A stretch of DNA of 23,310 bases from JAVXNW01 sp036645575 (lineage in GTDB: Bacteria > Bacillota > Clostridia > Christensenellales > Aristaeellaceae), in assembly GCA_036645575.1 (NCBI GenBank), contig JAVXNW010000039.1, positions 1 through 23,310 on the forward strand, given 5' to 3'. The notes below the pieces were generated by a model. That model searched no databases. It saw only the letters and a list, made by a program, of their open reading frames with translations, and was not told the origin of the DNA. The position numbers and the translations under genes were made by a program. This document shows, one piece after another, positions 1 to 7,835 of this stretch (its first letter is position 1; each line of letters starts with the position of its first letter).

Positions 1-80
1 GCCCCGCCCCCGCGCCGCGGGGGGGGGGCGGGGGGGGGGGGGGGGGGGGCCCCCCCCCCCCCCCCCCCCCCCGCCGGCGG
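1..80. other. G/C homopolymer tract at window edge
   Basis: About 20 consecutive G (30-49) are followed directly by about 23 consecutive C (50-72), with more G/C runs on either side. There is no coding potential. Such a perfect G-then-C block at an end is typical of sequencing or assembly artefact and should not be treated as biology without read support. Confidence 0.8.
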
Positions 81-98
81 CACGTCTCCCTTACTATA

Positions 99-186
99 CT
101 TCCCGCCTCCCGGTTCCCCCCGCCTCCTCCTCGCCGTTCCCTATATTATCTTCCCGCCTCCCGGTTCCCCCCGCCTCCTCCTCGCC
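99..186. repeat. 37-bp direct repeat, two copies
   Basis: A pyrimidine-rich 37-bp unit occurs at 99-135 and again at 150-186, a 51-bp period. The two copies appear identical and each follows a short AT-rich stretch (CTATACTT, CTATATTATCTT). It lies just downstream of the leftward cvpA gene. No hairpin or ORF explains it. It adjoins the suspect homopolymer tract, so the duplication could be an assembly product. Confidence 0.7.
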
Positions 187-214
187 CCCCTGCCTCCACT
201 CTATGCGCGGTGCG

Positions 215-937
215 TTACTGGAATGCTTTTACGATGATGTCGGCGATGGCGAAGTCGGTGGGGAAATAGGCAGCGAGCTGGGACTGTGCGACGATCTGAT
301 TGAGCACGGTCAAGTTGACGACGGACAGGGCCATAGGCACAACGGAGAGCAGCAGCGCGACGATTACGCCGCCGCGCACCAGTCCAAACGCGCCGCCGAG
401 CAGCCAATCGAAGTGCTTGAGCAGCGGAAAGTGGAACACGTTGTTGAACAGGTTCACAAGCAGCAGCACGAGCAGGTATGCGATGGCAAACAGCAGCAAA
501 AAGGCGATCACGTTGATCACCGCGACGAGGATGGTCTGGTTGAGGTAGTCGCCCAGCGTGCCAAAGTCGAGCGAGGAGAACACCTGTCGATCGACGTTGG
601 ACTGAAAGGTGGTCAAAATGGCATTGGGCAGCGTCTTGAGTTCCGCGACCGCCTGCGTGAGCAGCCCGCTCTGCGACGCGCCGACGACGGACTGTTCAGC
701 GAGCCCCACGGTCTTAAACATCGATGGCGCGTCCAAGTAATACGTGAGCACGTTCATCAGGCTGGCATTTGACTGAACCGCGGCGGACAATTGCGGATAG
801 AGCGTCTGCGCGCCGAAAAAGGCGGCGACAAACCCCACCGTCGTAAGCCCCGATGATAAAAACCCCTTGTACATGCCCGAGATCAGCGAGATCCCCAGCA
901 CGACCAGTATGACGACATCGACAATGTTAAACGTCAT
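215..937 (-). CDS. cvpA: CvpA family membrane protein
   Basis: The 240-residue integral membrane protein matches the CvpA (colicin V production) family in its N-terminus (MTFNIVDVVILVVLGIS, then GMYKGF) and its overall plan. There are two hydrophobic segments in the first ~45 residues, a soluble loop of about 100 residues, and two more helices near residues 155-185 and 195-220 ending in an FGLVRGG-type motif. ATG at 937 is chosen because GGAGGG lies at the right distance upstream; the upstream extension has no such site. It follows the DUF5711 gene by 71 bp and is probably co-transcribed with it. In other bacteria CvpA is linked to envelope homeostasis and biofilm. The exact role here is unknown. 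Confidence 0.85.
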   Translation of the reverse strand: MTFNIVDVVILVVLGISLISGMYKGFLSSGLTTVGFVAAFFGAQTLYPQLSAAVQSNASLMNVLTYYLDAPSMFKTVGLAEQSVVGASQSGLLTQAVAELKTLPNAILTTFQSNVDRQVFSSLDFGTLGDYLNQTILVAVINVIAFLLLFAIAYLLVLLLVNLFNNVFHFPLLKHFDWLLGGAFGLVRGGVIVALLLSVVPMALSVVNLTVLNQIVAQSQLAAYFPTDFAIADIIVKAFQ

Positions 938-1008
938 GCTTTCCCTCCGTTCCATTTGTTTGTTGCGCGCGCGTCAGGCGCTCGCACAGATCTTTCAAGC
1001 GACCGCCA

Positions 1009-2106
1009 TCAAGGCATGGGAATCAGCGAAACCGTGCCGCCAGAGGCCACAACGGCGGTCTTGTTGGACGTAATGCCCAGCACGTTCTCCACGTAGATCG
1101 GCAGTACATAGGTGTCAGGCGTGGTTTTGCCCAGCCCCGCCACCATGACGTATTGGTTGGTGTAGGCGTAGACCGTGTCCGAAAGCGCCAGCACCTGCAT
1201 CGCGGGGTAAGGCAGATGCAGCGGTTGGTCGATCTGGCCTCGGATCATGCGCAGATCGCTGATCGCGGTCGCGCCGTCCGACTGCTCCGTGGGCACAAAC
1301 ACCATCATTGGGTTGGCCGCGCTGTCGTCAATCGCCATCAGGTACCAGCCGTACACCAAGAGCCGATTGTCCGTAAGCTCCTTGCCGTCGGAATAATTGT
1401 AGTCCTTGATGTGCGTCGTGCCCACCGCGCGGATCTTGCTCGACTGAAAGACCACCTCATAGAGAACTTGCTGGCTGTCTGAGATCGCGCCCACCTGCGT
1501 CTTGCCCGGGCGATAGGTGCTGATCGAACACATCGGCACCGTGCCCTCGGTGTTGAGCGACATCACCCACAACCGCGCGTCGTTGTTGAAAAAGCCAAAG
1601 TCCAGCACCGTCTGGTTTTTGAGCAGGATGTTGTCTACCCGCCGCCCGCTCGCGTCCAGAATCAACATGCTGCTGTTGTGCTCCGTGCCCGTCTGCACGG
1701 CGTAATAAATCGTGCCCGCGTGCGCCGCCAGCACGGGCTCCTCGACGTTGCCGCTAAACAGCGTCTTCCCATCCGTCCGCGACAGAATCGAAAGCGTGCT
1801 GCCCGACCACACCGACACGCCGCCCGTGTCCACCGAAAACCCCGCGTTGGTGCCCGCCGCGTAGTTCCAGATCTGCCTGCCCCGGCTGTCCAGCGCGTGC
1901 AGCGACTGGTTGTCATAATACAGAATGCCTTCGCCCAATATCGCCAGTGGCTGGTTTGCGTAGGCCGGCGTCGCATACACCGTGCGCAGCGCGTTTGAAT
2001 TGCGGTTCACAATGCCCCGCGCCACCCAAACCGCGCCCCCGCTCAGCAGCACCACAACCAGCAACACGAGCAGCCATCGAATGGGCGACCGTCGTTGTTT
2101 GTTCAT
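1009..2106 (-). CDS. DUF5711 family membrane-anchored beta-propeller protein
   Basis: The 365-residue protein has a basic N-terminus (MNKQRRSPIRW), one hydrophobic segment at about residues 10-30 serving as a signal anchor, and then a long beta-rich extracytoplasmic part. Repeated units such as ILYYDNQSLHALDSRGRQIW and IYYAVQT...LILDASGRRV resemble PQQ/WD-like propeller blades. This pattern, with cvpA next door, fits the clostridial DUF5711 family, whose function is not established. ATG 2106 is preceded by AGGGGG; the ten extra upstream residues of the open frame have no ribosome site. Its predicted promoter (minus, TTGCAA-N17-TATAAT, 2216-2188) shares its core with the nagA promoter. An envelope scaffold or sensor role is inference. 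Confidence 0.75.
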   Translation of the reverse strand: MNKQRRSPIRWLLVLLVVVLLSGGAVWVARGIVNRNSNALRTVYATPAYANQPLAILGEGILYYDNQSLHALDSRGRQIWNYAAGTNAGFSVDTGGVSVWSGSTLSILSRTDGKTLFSGNVEEPVLAAHAGTIYYAVQTGTEHNSSMLILDASGRRVDNILLKNQTVLDFGFFNNDARLWVMSLNTEGTVPMCSISTYRPGKTQVGAISDSQQVLYEVVFQSSKIRAVGTTHIKDYNYSDGKELTDNRLLVYGWYLMAIDDSAANPMMVFVPTEQSDGATAISDLRMIRGQIDQPLHLPYPAMQVLALSDTVYAYTNQYVMVAGLGKTTPDTYVLPIYVENVLGITSNKTAVVASGGTVSLIPMP

Positions 2107-2166
2107 CAGCGTCCCCCTAAAAGTATCGCCTCGCAAGCGGCAAGGTATATCATTTTTAAGCCCCCC

Positions 2167-2216
2167 TTGCCAGGAATCAGCATTCCTATTATAATGGATA
2201 CGTGAGTCAGTTGCAA
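2167..2216. promoter_or_regulatory. Divergent promoter with overlapping -10 boxes (nagA / DUF5711-cvpA)
   Basis: On the plus strand TTGCCA (2167-2172), a 17-bp spacer and TATAAT (2190-2195) point to nagA, with +1 near 2202. On the minus strand TTGCAA (2216-2211), a 17-bp spacer and TATAAT (2193-2188) point to the DUF5711 gene, with +1 near 2181. The two -10 hexamers overlap by four bases inside TATTATAAT, so one AT-rich core may serve both directions. Confidence 0.75.
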
Positions 2217-2256
2217 TGGTTAAGTTTGCATAATTCTTAGAATGGAGGCAATGGCC

Positions 2257-3396
2257 ATGTTAATTCGTTCGAATAAACTCTTTGACGGGCGCGTGCTTCG
2301 CCCCAATACCGATGTGCGAATCGAGGACGGCCGAATCTGCGAATTGGGCGAGGCGATCGCGCCGCGCGCGGACGAACCGGTGCTGGACGCGCGCGGCGGC
2401 CTGCTCTCCCCCGGTTTTATCGACCTGCACATCCACGGCATCCATGGAAGCGACACCATGCAGGCCGGGGACGCGGTGCGCAAGATGGCCGCGTGGCTGC
2501 CCCGGCACGGCGTGACCGCCTTTGCCCCCACCACCATGGCCGCCTCGCTTGCCGATACCAAGGCGGCCCTTGCCTGCGTGGCCGACGCGATCGACCATGC
2601 GCCGGGCGCGCGCGTGCTGGGCTGTCACCTCGAAGGGCCGTTCCTGAACCCGGCGCGCAAGGGCGCGCAGCCAGGCCCCTTCATGCTGCCGCCCACGCGG
2701 GCGAATTACGACGCGATCGTAGGCACCCACGCGGGCGCGGTAAAACTTTTGACGCTCGCCCCCGAAATCCCGGGCGCGGAGGTGCTCATTCGCGCGCTCG
2801 CGGGGCACGTCTATCTGGCGGCGGGGCACACCGACGCCACCTATGAGCAGCTCGCGCAGGCGGTTAACTGGGGCATCAGCCAAGTAACCCATCTATTTAA
2901 TGGCATGAATCCGCTCAACCATCGCGCGCCGGGCGTGCCGGGCGCGGCGCTCACCCTGCCCGCGCTGCGCGTTCAGCTGATCGCCGACCTCATGCACCTA
3001 CATCCGGCGACGCTTCAACTCGCTTGGCGCGCCAAGGGCCCGGACGGGTGCATCCTGATCACCGACGCCATGGAGGCGACCGACCTGCCCGACGGCGAGT
3101 ACAGATTGGGCGCAAACCGCGTCTTTGTCGAGGGCGGCGCGGCGCGGCTCAAGGAGGGCAACCTCGCCGGCAGCACGCTGACGATGGAGCGCGCGGTGCG
3201 CAACATGTACGAAAGCGTCGGCGTTCCGCTCGAGGAGGCGCTGCGCATGGCGACCGCGAACCCGGCAGCCGCCATCGGAAGAAAAGACCTGGGCGTGATC
3301 GCGCCCGGCGCGCGCGCCGACATCACGCTGCTGGACGAGCAACTGCGCGTCGTCTGGACAATGGTCGGCGGCGATGAGGTGTACAGCTGTCGCTAG
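2257..3396 (+). CDS. nagA: N-acetylglucosamine-6-phosphate deacetylase
   Basis: NagA hydrolyses N-acetylglucosamine-6-phosphate to glucosamine-6-phosphate and acetate in amino-sugar catabolism and cell-wall recycling. The 379-residue protein has the amidohydrolase landmarks in order: metal-binding HxH in PGFIDLHIHG, the glutamate in CHLEGPFLNPARKGAQ, histidines in AAGHTDATY and VTHLFNGMNPLNHR, and the catalytic aspartate in LITDAMEATDLPDG. AGSTLTMERAVRNM follows near the C-terminus. ATG 2257 is preferred over ATGs at 2242 and 2251 because GGAGG (2244-2248) ends eight bases before it. No nagB or sugar-transporter gene is adjacent. The gene stops four bases before the parS array. Confidence 0.95.
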   Translation: MLIRSNKLFDGRVLRPNTDVRIEDGRICELGEAIAPRADEPVLDARGGLLSPGFIDLHIHGIHGSDTMQAGDAVRKMAAWLPRHGVTAFAPTTMAASLADTKAALACVADAIDHAPGARVLGCHLEGPFLNPARKGAQPGPFMLPPTRANYDAIVGTHAGAVKLLTLAPEIPGAEVLIRALAGHVYLAAGHTDATYEQLAQAVNWGISQVTHLFNGMNPLNHRAPGVPGAALTLPALRVQLIADLMHLHPATLQLAWRAKGPDGCILITDAMEATDLPDGEYRLGANRVFVEGGAARLKEGNLAGSTLTMERAVRNMYESVGVPLEEALRMATANPAAAIGRKDLGVIAPGARADITLLDEQLRVVWTMVGGDEVYSCR

Positions 3397-3400
3397 GAAT

Positions 3401-3528
3401 TGTTTCACGTGAAACAAAATGAAGCGGGGAGGGCGATTGTTTCACGTGAAACAAAGTGCGGGGAGGAGAGACGATTGTTTCACGTGAAACAATGTGAAGC
3501 CGGAGAGACGATTGTTTCACGTGAAACA
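3401..3528. other. parS: parS array: four tandem ParB-binding centromere sites
   Basis: The 16-bp palindrome TGTTTCACGTGAAACA, the published Bacillus/Clostridia parS consensus, occurs without mismatch at 3401-3416, 3438-3453, 3476-3491 and 3513-3528. Start-to-start spacings are 37, 38 and 37 bp. Copies two to four are preceded by CGATTG and separated by short G/A-rich linkers. ParB binds such sites, loads SMC and drives origin segregation. In Firmicutes most parS sites lie in the origin-proximal part of the chromosome, so this window is probably origin-proximal (inference). parA and parB themselves are not in the window. Confidence 0.95.
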
Positions 3529-3548
3529 ATGTGAGACGCGCCGCTGAG

Positions 3549-3592
3549 ATGCCCTGAGGGGAGGTGGCACCCGCAGGTGACGGAAGGGTGGG
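3549..3592. repeat. GC-rich extragenic repeat-like segment
   Basis: The segment beginning CCCTGAGGGGAGGTGGCACC and ending near GGAAGGGTG contains a small hairpin (CACC-CGCA-GGTG). From memory it resembles a family of intergenic repeats common in gut Firmicutes genomes. This was not verified by search. It lies just after the parS array and is noncoding. Confidence 0.4.
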
Positions 3593-3638
3593 GTTCGGGG
3601 GTGCGAAGAACGCGAGACAGAACGCGAGGAAGACCGCG

Positions 3639-3679
3639 AAAAAAACCGCGAGATCGCCCGAATACGGTCGGGCGATCTC
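3639..3679 (-). terminator. Rho-independent terminator of the V-ATPase operon
   Basis: Read on the minus strand, an 11-bp perfect stem (GAGATCGCCCG / CGGGCGATCTC, 3679-3669 with 3660-3650) with an 8-base loop is followed by GCGG and seven T (3645-3639). It is about 360 bp past the ntpD stop. No minus-strand gene lies between, so it is the likely end of the ATPase transcript. Confidence 0.75.
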
Positions 3680-3740
3680 TTGAGATAGTTATGAGCGTTC
3701 TAGCGCTGCGACCATTCCTGCGGCTGCGCCGGACGGTTTA

Positions 3741-3788
3741 CCTCGCCCATCGGCTCCGGGGTTCGGGGGATTTTGCCGATGGGCGAGG
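3741..3788. repeat. 14-bp perfect inverted repeat and flanking GC-rich noncoding DNA
   Basis: CCTCGCCCATCGGC (3741-3754) is exactly complementary to GCCGATGGGCGAGG (3775-3788) across a 20-base loop, giving a very stable hairpin without a T-run. A second perfect hairpin (7-bp arms, CCAAGGA / TCCTTGG) lies at 3839-3855. The interval 3680-4042 shows nothing credible as a gene: open frames there are low-complexity Gly/Ala/Pro/Arg products of G-rich DNA. Confidence 0.65.
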
Positions 3789-4042
3789 AGGGACGGGGGA
3801 CGTGCCTCCGGCGGCCGGGGCGCTGCCCCTGGACCCCGCCAAGGAAGGTCCTTGGATGCCAGTCGCGCCTGCGGGCGCAGGAGGAGGCGGGGCAGCGGGG
3901 GAGGCGGGCGCGAGAGAGGCGGGCGCGTCGTGCGCGGGGGGGGGAGGCGCTACCCTTAGATTACGGCGCAAGGCACAGGCGCGGATTGGGCAATGCCCGC
4001 TCCTCACCTGCGCCTCGCCGCATGGTTCGCATAACGCACGCG

Positions 4043-4687
4043 CTACACCGCTGTGTCACGCTTCGCAATCATTTCCTTTACCTTCATCAGCCGCGTGAGC
4101 GAGCTGCGCTCGTTCTCGTCTAGCTTCATCGTGATGTAACGTATCGTCTCCTTGAAGTCCGGGATCATCACGTACTCGAGCGCGTTCACTCGACGACGCG
4201 TCTTCTCGATCTCGTCGGCTAGCATGTTGCACGTCTTCTCGATCTCCGCTAGCTTGATCATCTCCGGCAGTACCTGCGCTAGCCCCGCTATCGCACCGTC
4301 TAGCTGCGAGGACGTCTGCGCTAGGCCGTAACTCAACACCGTCTCGCTCAGGCTCGCTTGATCGACCTCGATCGCAGGCACCTCAACAGACATGATGTTC
4401 CTGCGCCCAATCGTGATGTCCACCGTGCGCGCTGGATATAAAACCGCTTCCTCCAGCGCCTCTGGCTCCATCACGCCCGCACACAGCGCAAACTCGGCCA
4501 GCGCCGCGGAAAGCGCGCCTTCCACTTGCTCGCGCAATTTCGCGTTCTCCCGCACCAGCAACACAAATCGCCGCATCATCTCGTCGCGCTTGTCCTTGAG
4601 CAGCTTGTGCCCGCGCGTCGCCGTCTTGAGCCTGCGCTTGAGCGTGGTCAGCTCCATGCGCGTAGGGTTGACGTTCATCAGCGCCAT
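4043..4687 (-). CDS. ntpD: V-type ATPase subunit D (central rotor shaft)
   Basis: The 214-residue protein begins MALMNVNPTRMELTTLKRRL, the typical subunit D start, and is mostly long alpha-helix. The N-terminal coiled coil (about 5-75) and C-terminal coiled coil (about 130-210, with EKTRRRVNALEYVMIP and MKLDENERSSLTRLMKVKEMI) match the family. Subunit D forms the axle that turns inside the A3B3 head and contacts F and C. ATG 4687 is chosen because GGAGG overlaps the end of ntpB and only two bases separate the ntpB stop from it. It is the last gene of the operon and is followed by about 360 bp of noncoding DNA to the terminator. Confidence 0.93.
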   Translation of the reverse strand: MALMNVNPTRMELTTLKRRLKTATRGHKLLKDKRDEMMRRFVLLVRENAKLREQVEGALSAALAEFALCAGVMEPEALEEAVLYPARTVDITIGRRNIMSVEVPAIEVDQASLSETVLSYGLAQTSSQLDGAIAGLAQVLPEMIKLAEIEKTCNMLADEIEKTRRRVNALEYVMIPDFKETIRYITMKLDENERSSLTRLMKVKEMIAKRDTAV

Positions 4688-4689
4688 GG

Positions 4690-6066
4690 CTATTCCTCCT
4701 TGGGCAGATACTTGTCCAGCATGTCGTCGCGAATGCGCTTGTGCTCGCTGCGCGGAAGCATCGAAAGCAGCTTCCACCCCAGATCCAGCGTCTCCTCAAT
4801 CGAGCGGTTCGTGTTGTAACCCTGCGCCACGTACTGCTTTTCAAAGGCGTCGGCGAACTTGGCGTATTTCTTGTCAAGCTCCGACAGCGCCGCGTCGCCC
4901 AATATGACCGCCAATTCCTTGGCGTCCTTGCCGCGCGAGTAGGCGCTAAAGAGCTGGTTCATCGTCGGCGCGTGATCCTCGCGCGTCTTGCCCTTGCCTA
5001 TTCCCTTGTCCTTCAGTCGCGAAAGGCTGGGCAGCACGTCAATCGGCGGCTGAAGCCCCTTCCTATGCAACTCGCGGCTCAATATGATCTGCCCCTCCGT
5101 GATGTAGCCGGTCAGATCGGGAATCGGGTGGGTCTTGTCGTCCTCTGGCATCGTCAGAATCGGGATCTGCGTGACCGAACCCTTCTTGCCCTGAATGCGG
5201 CCCGCGCGCTCGTACATCGACGCAAGGTCGGTGTACAGGTATCCGGGATAGCCGCGCCGGCCCGGAACTTCCTTGCGCGCGGCCGAAACCTCGCGCAGCG
5301 CCTCCGCGTAGTTCGTGATGTCGGTCAAAATGACCAGCACGTGCATGTCCTTTTCAAACGCTAGGTACTCCGCCGCCGTCAGCGCCATGCGCGGCGTGGC
5401 AATGCGCTCAATCGCCGGGTCGTTGGCTAGGTTCATGAACAGCACCGCGCGGTCAATGGCGCCCGTGCGCTTAAAGTCGCTGATGAAGAAGTCCGCCTCT
5501 TCAAACGTGATGCCGATCGCGCCAAATACCACGGCAAAGTTTTCTGATCCGCTCAGCACCTTCGCCTGACGCGCTATCTGCGCCGCAAGCTGCGCGTGCG
5601 GAAGGCCTGATCCTGAAAACACCGGCAGCTTCTGCCCACGCACCAGCGTGTTGAGCCCGTCAATGGCCGATATGCCGGTCTGGATAAATTCGTCCGGATA
5701 GTCGCGCGCCGCCGGGTTGATCGGCGATCCGTTCATGTCAAGGCGCATCTCCGGGATGATCTCGGGGCCGCCGTCGCGCGGGCGACCTAGTCCGTCAAAT
5801 ACGCGACCCATCATGTCCATCGAAACCGACAGCTCAATCGAGCGGCCTAGAAAGCGCGCCTTCGCCGTGTCGATCTTGAGGCCTTGGCTCGACTCAAACA
5901 ACTGCAACATCGCGCGGTCGCCGTCTACCTCGAGCACGCGCCCGCTTCGAATTTCGCCGTTCGCCTGCTCAATCTCGACCAGCTCGGAGTACTTGACGCC
6001 GCTCACACCCTCGACCAGCATCAAGGGTCCAACCACCTCGCGGATGGTAGAATATTCCTTCAGCAT
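4690..6066 (-). CDS. ntpB: V-type ATPase subunit B (non-catalytic head subunit)
   Basis: The 458-residue protein starts MLKEYSTIREVVGPLMLVEG and has the beta-barrel, nucleotide-binding and helical domains of subunit B. The P-loop position reads FSGSGLPH (residues 150-157) in place of GxxGxGKT, the hallmark of the non-catalytic subunit. Family blocks GAIGITFEEADFF, VILTDITNYAEALREVS and PGRRGYPGYLYTDLA are present, and the C-terminus ends in DLGWKLLSMLPRSE followed by KYLPKEE. It alternates with A in the cytoplasmic A3B3 hexamer. Start 6066 follows the ntpA stop by one base with GGAG upstream. Confidence 0.97.
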   Translation of the reverse strand: MLKEYSTIREVVGPLMLVEGVSGVKYSELVEIEQANGEIRSGRVLEVDGDRAMLQLFESSQGLKIDTAKARFLGRSIELSVSMDMMGRVFDGLGRPRDGGPEIIPEMRLDMNGSPINPAARDYPDEFIQTGISAIDGLNTLVRGQKLPVFSGSGLPHAQLAAQIARQAKVLSGSENFAVVFGAIGITFEEADFFISDFKRTGAIDRAVLFMNLANDPAIERIATPRMALTAAEYLAFEKDMHVLVILTDITNYAEALREVSAARKEVPGRRGYPGYLYTDLASMYERAGRIQGKKGSVTQIPILTMPEDDKTHPIPDLTGYITEGQIILSRELHRKGLQPPIDVLPSLSRLKDKGIGKGKTREDHAPTMNQLFSAYSRGKDAKELAVILGDAALSELDKKYAKFADAFEKQYVAQGYNTNRSIEETLDLGWKLLSMLPRSEHKRIRDDMLDKYLPKEE

Positions 6067-6067
6067 C

Positions 6068-7831
6068 TTACAGTTCTCCTTCCGTCAACTGGGACATCTG
6101 GTCAGACAGTTCCGCTTCGATCTTGTCAAACTGAGCCAGCTCGTCCTCGGGAATGTACTTTGCGCGGCCGATGCGCTCGCGCACCTTGAGCGCAATGACC
6201 TTGGAGAACTCCGCGCCGCGCTCAAGCGTCTTCTGCCCCTTTTCCTGATACGCCAGGATCAGCGACAGCATCCGGTACTGCTTGTTAAGCGACGTGTACG
6301 TGTCCACCTCGTCAAAGGCGTTTTGATGCAGGTAGTCCTCGCGCAGCATTCGCGCGACCTCAAGGGTCAGCCGATCCTTAAAGCTGAGCGCGTCTACGCC
6401 GACCAGGCGCACAATTTCGTCCAGCTCCGCCTCTTCCTGAAGCAGCAGCATCGCCTGCCCGCGCTTGTCGTTCCAGTCCGGCGCGACATAGTCGCTGAAC
6501 CAGTCCTCCATCCGGTCTAGGTACAGCGAGTAGCTCTGCAGCCAGTCGATCGCGGGGAAATGGCGCTTGTACGCAAGCTGCGCGCTCAGTCCCCAGAACA
6601 CCTTGACGATGCGCAGCGTCGCCTGCGAGACCGGCTCGGAAATGTCGCCGCCCGGCGGGGAAACCGCGCCGATCGCCGAAATCGCGCCGGTGCGCCCGTC
6701 GCCGCCCAGGCACTTGACCCAGCCCGCGCGCTCGTAAAACTCCGCGATGCGGCTGGACAGGTAGGCGGGATAGCCTTCCTCGCCCGGCATTTCCTCTAAG
6801 CGCCCCGACATCTCGCGCAGCGCCTCCGCCCAGCGGGAGGTGGAGTCCGCCATGATGGCGACCTTATAGCCCATGTCGCGGTAGTATTCCGCAATCGTGA
6901 TGCCCGTGTAGATCGACGCCTCGCGCGCCGCGACCGGCATGTCCGACGTGTTCGCGATCAGCACCGTGCGCTTCATCAGCGTCTCCCCGGTGCGCGGGTC
7001 GTGAAGCTCCGGAAACTCCATCAACACGTCGGTCATCTCGTTGCCGCGCTCGCCGCAGCCCACATAGACGATGATGTCCGCGTCCGCCCACTTGGCCAGC
7101 TGGTGCTGGACGACGGTCTTGCCGCTTCCAAACGGGCCGGGTACCGCCGCGACGCCGCCGCGCGCGATCGGGAAAAACGTGTCGATGACGCGCTGCCCGG
7201 TCACCATGGGCTCGCTCGGCGCGATCTTCTCGACGTAGGGACGCCCCCTGCGCACCGGCCACTTCTGCAGCATCGACAGTTCCTTGACTTCGCCGTTTGC
7301 CAGGCGCAATTTGCAGATCGTGTCCTCCAGCTTGGCGTTTCCGTCCGCGATCCACTCGATCGTGCCCTCGGTCTTGGGCGGCACCATGATCTTGTGAACC
7401 ACCACCGTGGTCTCCTGCACCGTGCCCAGCACGTCGCCCGCGGATACGCGCTCGCCCTTTTTCTTGACCGGCTTAAACCCCCACACCTTGTCGCGCGAGA
7501 GCGCCTGTACGTCCACGCCGCGCGTGATGCGGTCGCCCGACACCTTGCGGATGGCGGTCAACGGGCGCTGAATGCCGTCAAATATGGACTCGATCAGCCC
7601 GGGCCCCAGTTCTACCGACAGCGGCGCGCCGGTCGTGTAGACCGGTTCGCCCGGGCCAATGCCCGCCGTCTCTTCGTATACCTGAATCGATGCGCGATCG
7701 CCGCGCAACTCGATGATTTCGCCGATCAGCTTTGCCTCCGAGACGCGCACCACGTCATACATCGTGGCGTCGCCCATATGATCCGCGACGATCAAAGGCC
7801 CTGCGACCTTTGTGATGATTCCCTGCCGCAT
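6068..7831 (-). CDS. ntpA: V-type ATPase subunit A (catalytic)
   Basis: This 587-residue catalytic subunit hydrolyses or makes ATP in the cytoplasmic head. It has the N-terminal barrel (MRQGIITKVAGPLIVADHMG), the V/A-specific non-homologous insert at about residues 110-190, the Walker A loop GPFGSGKT (232-239), the GERGNEM block containing the catalytic glutamate (E261), and MADSTSRWAEALREMSGRL. A longer open frame runs upstream, but ATG 7831 gives the family start and lies four bases after the ntpG (subunit F) stop, with GAGGG ahead. The length is normal for the family. It is closely coupled with neighbours on both sides. Confidence 0.97.
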   Translation of the reverse strand: MRQGIITKVAGPLIVADHMGDATMYDVVRVSEAKLIGEIIELRGDRASIQVYEETAGIGPGEPVYTTGAPLSVELGPGLIESIFDGIQRPLTAIRKVSGDRITRGVDVQALSRDKVWGFKPVKKKGERVSAGDVLGTVQETTVVVHKIMVPPKTEGTIEWIADGNAKLEDTICKLRLANGEVKELSMLQKWPVRRGRPYVEKIAPSEPMVTGQRVIDTFFPIARGGVAAVPGPFGSGKTVVQHQLAKWADADIIVYVGCGERGNEMTDVLMEFPELHDPRTGETLMKRTVLIANTSDMPVAAREASIYTGITIAEYYRDMGYKVAIMADSTSRWAEALREMSGRLEEMPGEEGYPAYLSSRIAEFYERAGWVKCLGGDGRTGAISAIGAVSPPGGDISEPVSQATLRIVKVFWGLSAQLAYKRHFPAIDWLQSYSLYLDRMEDWFSDYVAPDWNDKRGQAMLLLQEEAELDEIVRLVGVDALSFKDRLTLEVARMLREDYLHQNAFDEVDTYTSLNKQYRMLSLILAYQEKGQKTLERGAEFSKVIALKVRERIGRAKYIPEDELAQFDKIEAELSDQMSQLTEGEL

Positions 7832-7835
7832 CCCG

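Noticed and set aside
3401..3528. Possible CRISPR array (16-bp repeats at 37-38 bp intervals)
   Set aside because: Repeats are perfect parS palindromes with similar G/A-rich linkers of 21-22 bp; there are no cas genes and the repeats are too short.
3323..3529. Minus-strand frame with repeated FHVKQ / VSRET peptides
   Set aside because: It is the translation of the parS palindromes, with no ribosome site; the repeat pattern is a DNA feature, not protein.
3549..3592. T-box-like AGGTGGCACCCGCAGG
   Set aside because: The surrounding T-box stems and a downstream plus-strand gene are absent; the similarity is limited to a few bases.
3577..4098. Plus-strand frame of 173 codons next to the parS array
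   Set aside because: Low-complexity Gly/Ala/Arg product of G-rich DNA that runs through the terminator and perfect hairpins.
5717..6520. Plus-strand frame of 267 codons inside the ATPase operon
   Set aside because: A GC-driven shadow of ntpB/ntpA, which have strong family signatures.
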